Positions 26,491 to 36,700 of a stretch of DNA of 64,000 bases are shown here, in pieces (positions within the stretch are counted from its first letter, which is position 1; each line of letters starts with the position of its first letter). This DNA is from Micrococcales bacterium 31B. GTDB lineage: Bacteria > Actinomycetota > Actinomycetes > Actinomycetales > Dermabacteraceae. The position numbers and the translations under genes were made by a program. The stretch lies in assembly GCA_022803075.1 (NCBI GenBank), contig JAFFTF010000003.1:100037-164036 (forward strand). The letters are read 5' to 3'. Below the pieces are notes generated by a model. That model had not been told where the DNA came from and made no database searches. It worked only from the letters and a program-made list of their open reading frames with translations.

Positions 26491-27194
26491 CAGCGTGGGC
26501 CGAGTGTGCTCTTGCGTGCGCTCGGCAACTCCGCGTCGGGCTTGCGCAGGTACAGTGGGGTCGCCTCCGTAAGGTCCGCGCCACGCTCGAGCAGTGCGTG
26601 CGCGTAGCGGGCCAGCATGCCCGCCTCGGCGTGCGCGCGGTCGATGGCGGTGAACTGCGCGAAGGCCTCCGGGTAGATGGCGCCCGCAGCCCCGGCCAGG
26701 CTGCCCACGCGAGCGTCGGAGAGTGCTGCCGCCGCAGCGTCCGGCTTACCCACCGAGGGCGGCAGCACCTCGGTCAAAACGGGGGCCGCGGGCCCCGCGG
26801 CCTCCACGCGGTAGGCCGCGTAATAGGCCTCGCGGCGCCGGGCGTCGATGGCCACCCCCAGCACGTCACCGGGGGCGCGATCGATTGCCGCGCTGGCAGC
26901 GATCACCTCAAGCGACGACACGGCGTGCTGCGGCACCCGCAGGGCGAAGGCCAGCGTGTGCGCGGTGGCGAGACCCACCCTGAGGCCCGTGAACGGCCCC
27001 GGGCCCCGTCCCACACACACTGCGGTTAGGTCCCGCCGCGGCACGCCCGCGCCAGTGAGCAGGTTGTCAATCACCGGCATGAGGTGTTCGGTATGTCGCG
27101 CGCCGTCAAGAAACGATTCGGCCACGACGCTGCGGTCAGTGGGGTCATAGAGGGCGACGCTGACGCCGCTCGACGTATCGAGTGCAAGGAACAT
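26490..27194 (-). CDS. tsaB: tRNA t6A biosynthesis protein TsaB
   Basis: 234-residue ASKHA-fold protein that partners TsaD and TsaE in making N6-threonylcarbamoyladenosine at position 37 of ANN-decoding tRNAs. It starts FLALDTSSGVSVALYD and contains VCVGRGPGPFTGLRVGLATA and the DARRREAYYAAY segment typical of TsaB. It lacks the metal-binding His pair of TsaD, as expected. It lies between tsaE (18 nt upstream) and rimI (1-nt overlap). Confidence 0.93.
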   Translation of the reverse strand: MFLALDTSSGVSVALYDPTDRSVVAESFLDGARHTEHLMPVIDNLLTGAGVPRRDLTAVCVGRGPGPFTGLRVGLATAHTLAFALRVPQHAVSSLEVIAASAAIDRAPGDVLGVAIDARRREAYYAAYRVEAAGPAAPVLTEVLPPSVGKPDAAAAALSDARVGSLAGAAGAIYPEAFAQFTAIDRAHAEAGMLARYAHALLERGADLTEATPLYLRKPDAELPSARKSTLGPR

Positions 27195-27212
27195 GGTTAC
27201 TTTCGTGATTCG

Positions 27213-27746
27213 TTAGGCCGCGCGCAGGGAGGCCTCAAGTGCTGCGGCCACGCGCGCCCAGCGGGCACCCGTCCAGTGCACGTCGAGGCGCCGCGGTTCG
27301 ATGATGAGTCCGTCTGCATTGGGTTCGCTGGGAGCCTCGTAGCCGAGCTCGCGCACGAGCACGATCTCGAGTCGGTCATCGCTCAGGCCCTCGGCCAGTC
27401 CGCGCCCCCATTCGATCACGGTGACCGCCTGCTTCAGGTCAGTGTCGAGGTCGAGATCGTCCACCTCGAGTGCCGAACCGAGCCGGTACGCGTCGACGTG
27501 CACGAGTTCGGGCCCGCCCACGAGCGACGGGTGCACGCGCGAGATCACGAAGGTGGGCGACGCAACTGGTCCCCGCACCCCCAGTCCACGGCCGAGCCCC
27601 TGCGTGAACGTGGTCTTGCCGGCACCGAGTTCGCCGGTCAACACGATGACATCTCCGGACGCCAGGTGGTCCGAAAGCGCCTCGGCCACCGCCTGCGTGT
27701 GGCTCGGGTCGCGCACCTCAAGTGAAAATTGCCCGTAGATCTCCAT
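27213..27746 (-). CDS. tsaE: tRNA t6A biosynthesis ATPase TsaE
   Basis: 177 residues. Walker A GELGAGKTTFTQGLGRGLG, SPTFVISR and HVDAYRLG are diagnostic of the TsaE (YjeE) ATPase that drives the TsaB-TsaD cycle. A C-terminal extension of ~35 residues beyond the usual ~150 is present. Its ATG overlaps the alr stop by one nt, so it is translated in series with alr. Confidence 0.93.
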   Translation of the reverse strand: MEIYGQFSLEVRDPSHTQAVAEALSDHLASGDVIVLTGELGAGKTTFTQGLGRGLGVRGPVASPTFVISRVHPSLVGGPELVHVDAYRLGSALEVDDLDLDTDLKQAVTVIEWGRGLAEGLSDDRLEIVLVRELGYEAPSEPNADGLIIEPRRLDVHWTGARWARVAAALEASLRAA

Positions 27747-28987
27747 TACACTCGCTGCCCGGTGACGTCGTCCACGATGCGCTCACCCACGTAGGTGCGC
27801 GGCAGTCGGCTGCTCATGCGGGTGACAATCTCGTAACTAATCGTCTCGGCGGCGTCCGCCCACTCGTCGGCACTGGGCGCGTCGGGACCGCTGCCAAAGA
27901 GCACCACCTGGTCACCCGCAGCGGCGGAGGAGCCGGGGCCCAGGTCCACCACGAACTGGTCCATGCAGACCCGGCCGGCCACCTGGTGGCGTTCGCCCGC
28001 GACCGTCACGGGCGCCTTGTTGCCTGCGTGGCGGGGCACACCGTCGGAATATCCCAGGGGGACCAGGCCGAGGGTCGTAGCGTTTTCGGTCACGTACGTG
28101 TGGCCGTAGCTCACACCCTGGCCCGAAGCCACGTTTTTCACGAGCGCGAGGGGCGCCGAGACTGTCATGGCGGGCACGAGATTAAAGTCGCGCGCGCTCT
28201 TCACCTGCGGCACGGGCGAGAGGCCGTAGACCGCGAGGCCGGGGCGCACGAGATCGAAATGCGCGCGCGGTTCGGTGAGCGTGGCGGCCGAGTTGGCCAG
28301 GTGTCGCACCTCAAAGCGCAGGCCAGCGCGTTCGCCGTCCGCGATGGCGCGCTCGAACTCTTCGATCTGGCCGAGCACGGTGGGGTGCCCCGGGTCGTCG
28401 GCGAGGGCGAAGTGCGACCAGATGCCGAGCACGCGCACTACCCCCGTCGCCTCGGCGGCCTGGGCCGCGGCAAAGAGTTCGCGGCGTTCGCTCGCAGAGG
28501 CGCCGTTGCGGCCCAGACCCGTGTCGACTTTCAGGTGTACTCGCACCATGCAGTCGTGGCGGCGACCGGCCGCCAGGGCCTCGTCCAGGGCCCACGGCGC
28601 CGAGACGGAGATATCCAGGTCGTGCTGGGCGGCAGCGTCGATGGCGCCCTGGGCACCCCCCGCGGGCGCGTACAGCCACGTCAAGATGCGGCAGGTGAAC
28701 CCCGCGCGGCGCAGCGCCACGGCCTCGCCGATCTGCGCGGCACCGAGCCAGGTGGCGCCTCCCTCGAGGGCGGCCTCGGCCACTTTGAGCAAGCCGTGGC
28801 CGTAGGCGTCGGCCTTGACGACAGCCATGACCTCGGCGGTGGCGACGGAGGAGCGCAGAACCTCGACATTGTGACGAATCGCGTTGAGGTCGATCACCGC
28901 GCGACCAGCGTGCCCTGAGTATTCCTGCCCGCTCGCGGGTCCACTGTCGTGGAAGTCAGGCACCGCGTTGAGATGCACTGGGTTCAT
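27746..28987 (-). CDS. alr: Alanine racemase
   Basis: 413-residue PLP enzyme that supplies D-alanine for peptidoglycan. The PLP lysine motif [11 protein letters not shown] is near residue 55, after a ~25-residue extension. Catalytic Tyr segment [17 protein letters not shown] and [11 protein letters not shown] are in the expected order. It overlaps acpS upstream by 4 nt and tsaE downstream by 1 nt. Confidence 0.95.
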   Translation of the reverse strand: MNPVHLNAVPDFHDSGPASGQEYSGHAGRAVIDLNAIRHNVEVLRSSVATAEVMAVVKADAYGHGLLKVAEAALEGGATWLGAAQIGEAVALRRAGFTCRILTWLYAPAGGAQGAIDAAAQHDLDISVSAPWALDEALAAGRRHDCMVRVHLKVDTGLGRNGASASERRELFAAAQAAEATGVVRVLGIWSHFALADDPGHPTVLGQIEEFERAIADGERAGLRFEVRHLANSAATLTEPRAHFDLVRPGLAVYGLSPVPQVKSARDFNLVPAMTVSAPLALVKNVASGQGVSYGHTYVTENATTLGLVPLGYSDGVPRHAGNKAPVTVAGERHQVAGRVCMDQFVVDLGPGSSAAAGDQVVLFGSGPDAPSADEWADAAETISYEIVTRMSSRLPRTYVGERIVDDVTGQRV

Positions 28988-29409
28988 GAGTTCTCCTCGG
29001 GAATCAGCGTGGCCGGGAGGCGGGCCCGCGCGGACCGCGGGTTTCCCTCCGCCACGACGACGGCGGACGCAATGCCCGCGTCGTGCGTCATGGACAACAC
29101 TATTCGCGTAATGCCCAATTCTTGCGCACGATGCAGCACCGTGCCCATTACCTCAAAATAAGGCTGCCCTAAGTCATTGGAACGTACCCGGGCATCTCGC
29201 CATTTCATCCCGGCGGGCGCCCCCAGGGCCTTCGCGAGTGCCTCCTTGGCGGCGAACCGTGCCGCGAGCGAGGCCGGCGGTCGATCGGCCTCGACCTCGT
29301 CAAAAAGGCGAGCGGCAAGCCCGGAAACGCGTTCCAAACTTGCCGCAAAGCGAGAAACCTCGCAGACGTCGATGCCGACGCCCACCACAATCGCTGCGCT
29401 GTCGCCCAC
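28984..29409 (-). CDS. acpS: Holo-[acyl-carrier-protein] synthase
   Basis: 141-residue phosphopantetheinyl transferase that moves 4'-phosphopantetheine from CoA onto acyl carrier protein. [12 protein letters not shown] (metal Asp) and [16 protein letters not shown] (Glu, Lys) are the two family motifs, with [15 protein letters not shown] near the end. The start is GTG 29409. It lies 3 nt after glmS and overlaps alr by 4 nt, so glmS-acpS-alr-tsaE-tsaB-rimI is one operon. The donor CoA depends on coaA at 31.4 kb. Confidence 0.93.
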   Translation of the reverse strand: MGDSAAIVVGVGIDVCEVSRFAASLERVSGLAARLFDEVEADRPPASLAARFAAKEALAKALGAPAGMKWRDARVRSNDLGQPYFEVMGTVLHRAQELGITRIVLSMTHDAGIASAVVVAEGNPRSARARLPATLIPEENS

Positions 29410-29412
29410 GTC

Positions 29413-31308
29413 TTATTCGACGGTGACCGACTTGGCCAGGTTACGCGGCTGGTCCACGTCGAGGCCCTTGGCCGTCGCCAATTCGCAGCTGAAGATCTGC
29501 AGGGGTACGACACCCAGCAGGGGTGCGAGCAGGCTCGGCGACTTCGGCACGTAAATCACTTCTTCGGCGTAAGCCTTGACCGATTCGTCGCCCTCTTCTG
29601 CAATCACGAGGGTGCGGGCGCCGCGCGCGCGCACCTCCTGAATATTCGAGACCACCTTGGAGTGCAGCGAATCGCGACCGTGCGGGGACGGCACGATTAC
29701 GAACACGGCCTGACCTTCGTCGATCAGCGCGATGGGGCCATGCTTCAGCTCGCCCGCGGCGAAGCCCTCGGCGTGAATGTAGGCGATCTCCTTCAGTTTC
29801 AGGGCGCCTTCCATGGCCACGGGGTAGCCCACATGGCGGCCGAGGAACAGCACCGACTGCGTACTTTCCATATCGCGTGCGATCTGCTTCACCTGCTCGG
29901 CATTGTCGAGCACAGTCTGGATCTTCGCGGGGATCGCCTGCAGGTCTTCGAGGATCCGGCCGACCTCATCGGCATACTTGTTACCGCGCAACTGCGCGAG
30001 GAACAGGCCGAGGAGGTAGCACGCGGTGATCTGCGCGAGGAACGCCTTGGTCGAGGCGACGGCGATCTCGGGACCGGCATTCGTGTAAATCACGGCGTCG
30101 GATTCGCGCGGGATGGTCGAACCGCGCGTGTTGCAGATGGAGACGCACTTGGCACCCTGTTCGCGCGCGTGGCGCACTGCCATCAGCGTGTCCATGGTTT
30201 CACCGGATTGCGAAATGGAGACGACCAGCGTCTTGGAGTTCAGCACGGGGTCGCGGTAACGGAACTCGTGAGCGAGTTCCACCTCGGTGGGAATCCGGCA
30301 CCAGTGTTCGATGGCATAGCGCGCCACCTGACCCGCATAGGCAGCCGTGCCGCACGCCACGACGATGATCTTGTCGATGCTGCGCAGTAGTGCGGGGTCG
30401 ATGTGCAGTTCGTCGAGCTTCAACTCGCCCGACGGCGTGGTGCGACCGAGCAGGGTGTCCGCAACAGCCTTGGGCTGCTCGTGGATCTCCTTCTCCATGA
30501 ACGAGGGGTAACCGTCCTTTTGGGCCGCCGCGGCGTCCCAATCCACGTGGTACTGCCGGGGGGTCACGCTCTCGCCCGCGAAGGTGATGACCTCGACGCT
30601 GTCCGGCGTAATCGTCACGATCTCATCTTGGCCGAGTTCGAGGGCTTCGCGCGTGTAATCGATGAAGGCAGCGACGTCCGAGCCGAGATAGTTTTCGCCC
30701 TCACCCAGGCCTACCACGAGGGGTGAGTTGCGGCGTGCTCCGACCACACGGTCCGGCTGGTCGGCGTGCACGGCGAGCAGCGTGAAGGCGCCCTCCAGGT
30801 TGGCGACGATGCTCTGCATCGCCGTGGTCAGGTCACCGGTCTTCGCGTACGCCTTGGCCAGCAGGTGCGCGGCGACCTCGGAGTCGGTCTGCGAGGCAAA
30901 CTCCACGCCGCCGGCCTCGAGCTGCGCGCGCAGGGGCGCATAGTTTTCGATGATGCCGTTGTGAATCAACGCAAGCTTACCGTCGGTGCCTCCGCGGTGC
31001 GGGTGGGCATTGGCATCGGTAGGGGCACCGTGGGTGGCCCAGCGGGTGTGGCCAATACCGGCCGAAGCCACCGGCAGGGGGTCGGCCGTGAGTTCTGCTT
31101 TGAGGTTGACGATCTTGCCGGACTTCTTGCGAACCTCGACAGCGTCCCCGCCCACGACGGCGATGCCCGCCGAATCGTAGCCGCGGTATTCCAGCCGCTC
31201 GAGGCCCGCGTACACAACTTCGACGGCGCGGGTGCCCTGGGCAGAGGCATCCGGCTTGGCACTGGCCCCGTTTGCGGGCTTTCCTACGTAAGCGACAATT
31301 CCACACAT
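29413..31308 (-). CDS. glmS: Glutamine-fructose-6-phosphate aminotransferase (isomerizing)
   Basis: 631 residues; makes glucosamine-6-phosphate, the first step to UDP-GlcNAc. The glutaminase domain begins MCGIVAYVG, where Cys2 becomes the N-terminal nucleophile after Met removal; GHTRWATHG and HNGIIENY follow. Two SIS sugar isomerase domains occupy the C-terminal ~370 residues (SQSGETMDTL, FLGRHVGYPVAMEGALKLKE), ending in DQPRNLAKSVTVE. ATG 31308 was chosen so that Cys2 is exposed; GGGGGA precedes it. It works with glmM 1.2 kb upstream. Confidence 0.97.
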   Translation of the reverse strand: MCGIVAYVGKPANGASAKPDASAQGTRAVEVVYAGLERLEYRGYDSAGIAVVGGDAVEVRKKSGKIVNLKAELTADPLPVASAGIGHTRWATHGAPTDANAHPHRGGTDGKLALIHNGIIENYAPLRAQLEAGGVEFASQTDSEVAAHLLAKAYAKTGDLTTAMQSIVANLEGAFTLLAVHADQPDRVVGARRNSPLVVGLGEGENYLGSDVAAFIDYTREALELGQDEIVTITPDSVEVITFAGESVTPRQYHVDWDAAAAQKDGYPSFMEKEIHEQPKAVADTLLGRTTPSGELKLDELHIDPALLRSIDKIIVVACGTAAYAGQVARYAIEHWCRIPTEVELAHEFRYRDPVLNSKTLVVSISQSGETMDTLMAVRHAREQGAKCVSICNTRGSTIPRESDAVIYTNAGPEIAVASTKAFLAQITACYLLGLFLAQLRGNKYADEVGRILEDLQAIPAKIQTVLDNAEQVKQIARDMESTQSVLFLGRHVGYPVAMEGALKLKEIAYIHAEGFAAGELKHGPIALIDEGQAVFVIVPSPHGRDSLHSKVVSNIQEVRARGARTLVIAEEGDESVKAYAEEVIYVPKSPSLLAPLLGVVPLQIFSCELATAKGLDVDQPRNLAKSVTVE

Positions 31309-31417
31309 GTCCCCCATAATACGAGTCGCGGGGTCAGGCCTTCGCATCTCGCGGGTGAAACGTGTCTCAGCATTCGCGAATACTGCTCAATTATGACGAC
31401 TGCTGCACGAAACAAGG

Positions 31418-31423
31418 CAGAAT
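31418..31423 (+). promoter_or_regulatory. Candidate -10 element of coaA (leaderless)
   Basis: CAGAAT ends six nt before the coaA GTG at 31430; there is no Shine-Dalgarno. Confidence 0.4.
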
Positions 31424-31429
31424 TCGTCT

Positions 31430-32401
31430 GTGAGCACGCAACCAGTGGGCGCCGCACGAGCAACGCCGTTCGTCGCCATAGATCGCCAAGACTGGGCCAG
31501 GCTGTCCGTCTCCACCCCGCTCCCGCTCACCGCTACGGATGTGGAAAAACTGCGAGGGCTCGGTGAGCGAATCGACCTGGCTGAGGTTGATGACGTCTAT
31601 CGCCCCATCTCGCGCCTGCTCAATATCTACGCCGAGGCCACGCAGTCACTCCATTCCGAGCGGCATGCGTTCCTGACCGGCCAGCGCGAGACTCGCACGC
31701 AACCGACGCCCTTCGTGATTGGCATCGCCGGGTCGGTGGCGGTCGGCAAGTCCACGACCGCCCGCATCCTGCGAGAGATGCTGGCGCGCTGGCCGTCGAC
31801 CCCCAAGGTCGAGCTCGTGACCACGGACGGCTTCTTGTTCCCGAACGCAGAATTGCAGCGTCGCGGCCTCATGACTCGCAAGGGTTTTCCCGATTCGTAC
31901 GACCGGCGCGCGCTGCTGCGCTTCGTCGCGAACGTCAAGGCGGGCGTCACGCCCGTCGAGGCGCCCGTATATTCCCACCTCACGTATGACGTGCTGACCG
32001 ACCAGCGGGTTTGCGTCAACGCGCCGGACGTCCTGATCGTGGAGGGGCTCAACGTCTTGCAGCCGGCGCGGCCTGGGGCCCTAGGGCGCCGCGGGGTCGC
32101 GATCTCAGATTTCTTCGACTTCTCCATCTATGTCGACGCCCGCACGCCCGATATCAAGCGCTGGTATCAGCAGCGGTTCCTGCGCCTGCGCGAGACCGCA
32201 TTCGCGGACCCCGACTCCTACTTTCATCGCTATGCCGCGCTCTCCGACGCCGAGGCCCACTCGACCTCATCGTCCATTTGGGACCAGATCAATGGCCCCA
32301 ACCTTGAAGACAACATCCGCCCCACGCGCGGTCGCGCGACCCTGATTTTGCAAAAGGGCCCCGACCACAAGGTGGAGCGCGTGCTACTGCGCAAACTGTA
32401 A
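31430..32401 (+). CDS. coaA: Type I pantothenate kinase
   Basis: 323-residue prokaryotic type I PanK, the first committed step of CoA synthesis. P-loop [49 protein letters not shown] and the EGLNVLQ motif are all present, with YIDR-like [11 protein letters not shown] near the end. It is divergent from glmS and convergent with glmM, with a shared bidirectional terminator. Confidence 0.96.
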   Translation: MSTQPVGAARATPFVAIDRQDWARLSVSTPLPLTATDVEKLRGLGERIDLAEVDDVYRPISRLLNIYAEATQSLHSERHAFLTGQRETRTQPTPFVIGIAGSVAVGKSTTARILREMLARWPSTPKVELVTTDGFLFPNAELQRRGLMTRKGFPDSYDRRALLRFVANVKAGVTPVEAPVYSHLTYDVLTDQRVCVNAPDVLIVEGLNVLQPARPGALGRRGVAISDFFDFSIYVDARTPDIKRWYQQRFLRLRETAFADPDSYFHRYAALSDAEAHSTSSSIWDQINGPNLEDNIRPTRGRATLILQKGPDHKVERVLLRKL

Positions 32402-32448
32402 TCGCGCAGCGCCCCGGCCCGCGATGGTGGGCGCCGGTGCCAACGCAG

Positions 32449-32486
32449 GGGGGCCGCGTCCGGTATTTTTTTCGGACGCGGCCCCC
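32449..32486. terminator. Bidirectional terminator between coaA and glmM
   Basis: Perfect 14-bp stem GGGGGCCGCGTCCG / CGGACGCGGCCCCC with a T-rich loop (GTATTTTTTT), placed between the two convergent stops. Confidence 0.85.
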
Positions 32487-32510
32487 ACGCGGTGGCCTCT
32501 GCGGAGACGG

Positions 32511-33857
32511 TTACAGCGAGGCCCGGCGCTGCACGACGTCAACCAGGCGCTCGGCGATCTCCTGCGCCTGGCCTTTGTCGGCCGCCTCCACCATGACGCG
32601 CACGAGCGGCTCGGTGCCCGAGGGTCGCAGCAGCACTCGACCCGTGTCGCCCAGTTCGGTCTCGGCGTGCGCGATGGCGTCCTGCACCTCGAGGTCAATC
32701 GCCGCGCGGGCCTTGTCGACATCCTTGACGTTCAGCAGCACCTGCGGGAGGCGCTTGATGCGGCTCGCGAGCTCGCTCGCCGTGCGGCCCGACATCTTGA
32801 TGCTCGCCAGGAGGCTCAGCGCGGTGAGAATGCCATCGCCTGTGGTCGCGTGATCGAGCATGACGACGTGGCCGGACTGTTCGCCGCCGAGGTTGAACCC
32901 GCCCCGCTGCATCTCTTCGAGCACGTAGCGGTCACCCACGGCGGCGGAGATCACGCGGATGCCCTCCTCCTTCATGGCGAGGCGCAGGCCGAGGTTCGAC
33001 ATCACCGTCGCGACCAGTGTGTTGTCGTTGAGGCGGCCCTCGTCGCGCAGCCACACGGCGAGGAGACCCATAATCTGGTCGCCATCGACGATCTCGCCGA
33101 GTTCGTTCACGGCTAGGCAGCGGTCGGCGTCACCATCGAAAGCCACGCCGATGTCGGCGCCGTGACGGACCACTGCCTCCTGCAGGTTTTCGAGGTGGGT
33201 CGAACCAAAGCCGTCGTTAATGTTGAGGCCGTCCGGGCTGGCTCCGATGACAATCACCTCGGCGCCCGCCGCACGGAGTGCCTTGGGGCCCGCCTCGGAG
33301 GCGGCGCCGTGCGCGCAATCCACGACGATCTTCATGCCGCGCAGGTCTGTGGGAATCGCGGAGCTCAGGTGACGCAGGTACTGTCCGACGGCGTCCGGCA
33401 GGCTGCGGATGCGACCCACGTCGGCGCCGAGGGGCCGGTCCCAGTCTTCGCCTAGTCGACCCTCGATGGCATCCTCCACCTCGTCGGGCAGTTTATTGCC
33501 GCCGCGAGCAAAGAACTTGATGCCGTTATCGGGCATGGCATTGTGCGACGCCGAAACCATGACGCCGAGTTCGACGCCGCTCGACTTCACGAGGTAGGCA
33601 AGCGCCGGGGTGGGTAGTGCACCGACATCGATCACGTCGACCCCCGCGCTGGCGAGGCCCGCGCTCACGGCGTACGAGAGAAACTCACCCGAAGCGCGAC
33701 CGTCGCGCGCGACCATGGCGCGGGGCCGTTCGGAGCGGAACGCGCCCGACGTGGCGAGTACGTGCGCGGCGGCGACCGAAAGGTCCACCGCGAGTTCGGC
33801 GGTCACATCGCGATTCGCGAGACCGCGTACTCCGTCGGTTCCAAACAGGCGACCCAT
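32511..33857 (-). CDS. glmM: Phosphoglucosamine mutase
   Basis: 448 residues; converts glucosamine-6-phosphate to glucosamine-1-phosphate for UDP-GlcNAc. It starts [15 protein letters not shown]; the phosphoserine loop is [18 protein letters not shown], the metal loop [12 protein letters not shown], the sugar loop GGEQSGH and the phosphate-binding loop [17 protein letters not shown] 33857 follows GAAGGAAG; the frame is open for 69 more codons upstream but with unrelated sequence. Confidence 0.97.
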   Translation of the reverse strand: MGRLFGTDGVRGLANRDVTAELAVDLSVAAAHVLATSGAFRSERPRAMVARDGRASGEFLSYAVSAGLASAGVDVIDVGALPTPALAYLVKSSGVELGVMVSASHNAMPDNGIKFFARGGNKLPDEVEDAIEGRLGEDWDRPLGADVGRIRSLPDAVGQYLRHLSSAIPTDLRGMKIVVDCAHGAASEAGPKALRAAGAEVIVIGASPDGLNINDGFGSTHLENLQEAVVRHGADIGVAFDGDADRCLAVNELGEIVDGDQIMGLLAVWLRDEGRLNDNTLVATVMSNLGLRLAMKEEGIRVISAAVGDRYVLEEMQRGGFNLGGEQSGHVVMLDHATTGDGILTALSLLASIKMSGRTASELASRIKRLPQVLLNVKDVDKARAAIDLEVQDAIAHAETELGDTGRVLLRPSGTEPLVRVMVEAADKGQAQEIAERLVDVVQRRASL

Positions 33858-34061
33858 ATATGCACTTCCTTCAGTGGTGAAACACGAGGCGATGCGCTGC
33901 TGCCTCGACAGCGCGCATCGCCGTTTGCTCCATCCTAAGCGGTCGTAGCCCGCCGGGAGAGTCGAGCGCGGGGCCCGGCTCCACGAAAAAATCACAATCG
34001 CAGGCACGTGCGAGGGTCCCGCCGCGGCAGCGGACGGCCGGCGCGTCGACCCCTGACATGA

Positions 34062-34099
34062 CAACGCGGGGCCCGTCCACCTGGACGAGCCCCGCGTTG
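34062..34099 (-). terminator. Terminator of rplM-rpsI
   Basis: Near-perfect inverted repeat CAACGCGGGGC-CCGTCCA / TGGACG-AGCCCCGCGTTG, 35 nt after the rpsI stop. Confidence 0.8.
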
Positions 34100-34134
34100 C
34101 AGATCGGCGCGTGATCGCGACCGAATCTGAGGTT

Positions 34135-34632
34135 TTAGCGCTTGCTGAACTGCGAAGCCTTGCGAGCCTTCTTGAGGCCGGCCTTCTTGCGCTCGATGAC
34201 GCGAGCGTCGCGGGTCAGGAACCCGGCCTTCTTGAGCACCGCGCGGTTGTTGTCGCGATCGATCTCGTTGAGGGCACGCGAGATGCCGAGGCGCAGGGCA
34301 CCGGCCTGACCCGAAATGCCACCACCGCTGATCAAGGCGATGACGTCAAAGCGGCCTTCGATGTCGAGCACCTTGAAGGGATCATTCACGAGCTGCTGGT
34401 GCACCTTGTTGGGGAAGTACACGTCCAAGGCCCGTCCGTTGATCTTCCACTCACCGCTGCCGGGGATGAGGCGGACGCGAGCGACGGCCTCCTTGCGGCG
34501 ACCCGTGCCGGCGCCGGGGGCGGTCAGCGACTGGCCACGGCTTTCCTTGGCCACGGTCTCGGTGGTGTAGCTTTCGGGGGCTTCTTCTTCGACGTCGAAC
34601 TCAACGTCTTCTGCAATAGTGGCGTCTACCAC
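34135..34632 (-). CDS. rpsI: 30S ribosomal protein S9
   Basis: 165 residues, longer than the usual ~130 because of an acidic ~37-residue N-terminal extension (rich in Glu, Asp and Thr) before the S9 core, which starts at [14 protein letters not shown]. The C-terminal tail ends [12 protein letters not shown], the invariant tail that touches P-site tRNA. It follows rplM by 38 nt, the standard L13-S9 operon. Confidence 0.97.
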   Translation of the reverse strand: MVDATIAEDVEFDVEEEAPESYTTETVAKESRGQSLTAPGAGTGRRKEAVARVRLIPGSGEWKINGRALDVYFPNKVHQQLVNDPFKVLDIEGRFDVIALISGGGISGQAGALRLGISRALNEIDRDNNRAVLKKAGFLTRDARVIERKKAGLKKARKASQFSKR

Positions 34633-34670
34633 GGTTCTCCTCGAGTTTTATTCTTGGTCTGGCCGTGGAA

Positions 34671-35114
34671 TTACTGCGCGACCTGGGTGATTTCAAACGG
34701 TACGGGCTGCTGCGCCGCGTGGGGGTGCTCGGAACCCGCGTACACCTTGAGTTTGGTGAGCTGGTTGCGGCCCAGCGTGTTCTTCGGCAGCATGCCACGG
34801 ATCGCCTTCTCGACGGCGCGCTCGGGCTTGGTGTCGAGCAATTCGCCGTAAGGGATGGCGCGCAGGCCACCGGGGTAGCCCGAGTGACGGTAGGCCATCT
34901 TGGTCTCGCGCTTGTTGCCGGACAGGGCAACCTTTTCGGCGTTGATGATGATGACGAAGTCACCGGTGTCTACGTGAGGCGCAAAGATGGGCTTGTGCTT
35001 GCCACGCAGCAGGTTCGCTGCCTGCACTGCAAGACGACCCAGCACAACGTCGGTAGCGTCAATGACGAACCACTTGCGCTCAACGGCGTTGGGCTTCGGG
35101 GTGAACGTACGCAC
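34671..35114 (-). CDS. rplM: 50S ribosomal protein L13
   Basis: 147 residues from GTG 35114, which gives the family's [15 protein letters not shown] start and has AGGG seven nt upstream; ATG 35129 is an alternative that adds five residues without a ribosome site. Core motifs: [32 protein letters not shown] and [13 protein letters not shown]. First gene of the L13-S9 operon. In E. coli the equivalent operon leader is autoregulated by L13. Confidence 0.96.
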   Translation of the reverse strand: MRTFTPKPNAVERKWFVIDATDVVLGRLAVQAANLLRGKHKPIFAPHVDTGDFVIIINAEKVALSGNKRETKMAYRHSGYPGGLRAIPYGELLDTKPERAVEKAIRGMLPKNTLGRNQLTKLKVYAGSEHPHAAQQPVPFEITQVAQ

Positions 35115-35546
35115 AGTCGTACCCTTCATTCGATCTGAGTGCCGAGGCGCTATGCGCCCAGGCGGTTAACTTCTGGTCTTGTAAGTTGCGTGTGGCCCAT
35201 ATTCGGTTCATCTTCAAGCGATACCCGTACATGGAGCCTTTTGCCCCGTTCAATGAACCGCTATCGAAGTTTGATACTCGACGTAAGCCCGAGTGCCGCG
35301 AATCCGCAGCCACCGGCTGTCATCCCGCGTGCTACACCGACTCGGAACGGGACCTCGGGCAGGAAGCCCGATATCGCAACGCTCCCAGGGCGCGACGCAG
35401 TACACACAACGACTAACAACTTTACCCGGAGGGTGCGCCCGGGTCAAAGCCGCGAACAGGGATTACGCCGGCGAACGGTGTGTGATCAGACACGCAGCCG
35501 CCGCCGCGCCGGTCGCCGCGGCCCCACAGGGCAGGGGCCCGCTCGG
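35115..35546. other. Intergenic region upstream of rplM-rpsI
   Basis: 432 bp between truA and rplM without a credible gene. It holds the rplM leader, including a perfect small hairpin GGCGC-TAT-GCGCC (35146-35158), and an ACCCGG ... CCCGGGT inverted repeat near 35424-35443 that may end truA transcription. Confidence 0.5.
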
Positions 35547-36587
35547 CTACCGGGCCGACCGGCGTCCCCCAACCTCATGGCCGCCGCCCTCGAGGTCCCT
35601 GCGGCGACGCGTGACCAGACCGCGGGCCTCCCACTCGTCCTCGGGAGGGTAGGCGATTTCGACGAGAGTGAGGCCGCGTGCGGCGATCACGGCCGTGGCG
35701 CGCGAGCGGTCCAGCGACTCGAGGGTTTCGGCAAACCACGCACCACTCTTGCGGCCCTCGCCGACCGCAATCAACCCCCCGATCAGCGAACGCACCATGT
35801 TGTGGCAGAACGCGTCGGCCCGCACGCGCGCAGCGATAATGCCGTCGCGCGGGTCACGCTCGAACGAGAGGTCCAGTAGCGTGCGCAGCGTCGTCGAGTG
35901 CTCGCGCGGTCGGCAGAACGCGGCGAAATCATGCAATCCCAACGCGAAGTGGGCGGCCTCGTTCATCGCGGCCACGTCGAGCGCGTGCCGATGCCACAGC
36001 GTGTCGAACCGCCGCGCGGGAACCCGCGAATGCAGCGAGTCGCTGATGCGATATTCGTAGCGGCGCCAGGTGGCGGCGAAGCGCGCATCAAAGTCAGCAC
36101 TCACGGGAGTCGCCGCCCGTACCACGATGTCATCGGCGAGCACCCCGCCGAGGCGGGTCACGAGCGCCTCGTGGGGCGCCCGCCCGCTGCGACCCGCGAC
36201 CTGCTCCCACAGTGCGGCGGGGCAATCGAGATGCACCACTTGACCCGTGGCGTGCACTCCCGCGTCGGTGCGACCCGCAACCGTAACCGCGAGCCGGGAA
36301 GGGCTGCGCAGCACGCGCTGCAGTCCCTCCTCGAGGTCTTGTTGCACCGAGCGTAGCCCGGGCTGTCGCGCCCACCCGCAAAACTCGGTACCGTCGTACG
36401 CCAGGTCGAGGCGGACGCGCTGCACCGACGTCTCGGCCTCGCCTCCGTTGGGGTTGGGGGCGGGGGGTGTCGCATCTCGCGCCGGGCACAAGGGGTCTTC
36501 AGGGCGAGGGTCTTCAGGGCGAGGGTCTTCAGGGCGAGGGGTTTCAGGGCGAGGGGTTTCGGGGCGAGGGGTTTCGGGGCTGAGCAC
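35547..36587 (-). CDS. truA: tRNA pseudouridine synthase A with PRPE-repeat N-terminus
   Basis: 346 residues. The TruA core starts near residue 55 (VRLDLAYDGTEFCGWARQPG), with catalytic Asp in VAGRTDAGVHATGQV and FCHNMVRSLIGGLIAVG later; TruA modifies U38-40 in tRNA anticodon arms. Ahead of it lies an unusual N-terminal tail made of six five-residue ETPRP/EDPRP repeats. GTG 36587 is supported by CAAAAT ending six nt upstream (leaderless), which would mean the repeats are translated. A start at GTG 36425 (residue 55) is the alternative. Confidence 0.9.
   Translation of the reverse strand: MLSPETPRPETPRPETPRPEDPRPEDPRPEDPLCPARDATPPAPNPNGGEAETSVQRVRLDLAYDGTEFCGWARQPGLRSVQQDLEEGLQRVLRSPSRLAVTVAGRTDAGVHATGQVVHLDCPAALWEQVAGRSGRAPHEALVTRLGGVLADDIVVRAATPVSADFDARFAATWRRYEYRISDSLHSRVPARRFDTLWHRHALDVAAMNEAAHFALGLHDFAAFCRPREHSTTLRTLLDLSFERDPRDGIIAARVRADAFCHNMVRSLIGGLIAVGEGRKSGAWFAETLESLDRSRATAVIAARGLTLVEIAYPPEDEWEARGLVTRRRRDLEGGGHEVGGRRSAR
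36495..36584. repeat. Six 15-bp tandem repeats encoding (E-T/D-P-R-P)n
   Basis: Six in-frame copies of a 15-bp unit (GTCTTCAGGGCGAGG and variants on the + strand), at the very 5' end of truA. Adjacent units are nearly identical, a sign of recent expansion. Confidence 0.9.
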
Positions 36588-36593
36588 GCGACT

Positions 36594-36599
36594 ATTTTG
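36594..36599 (-). promoter_or_regulatory. Candidate -10 element of truA (leaderless)
   Basis: CAAAAT on the minus strand ends six nt before GTG 36587. Confidence 0.4.
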
Positions 36600-36700
36600 T
36601 CACCGCGTGGGACGCACTTCGCTCGTCAAGCCTGTTCGCTACGAAGATTAATTAGCTCGTTCCACTTGCCAGGCCCGCGCCGCCGTGGTTCCGTTGAGTT

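Noticed and set aside
32511-34064. GlmM starting at 34064
   Set aside because: The first 69 residues are not GlmM-like, and ATG 33857 has a good ribosome site and the canonical [12 protein letters not shown] start.
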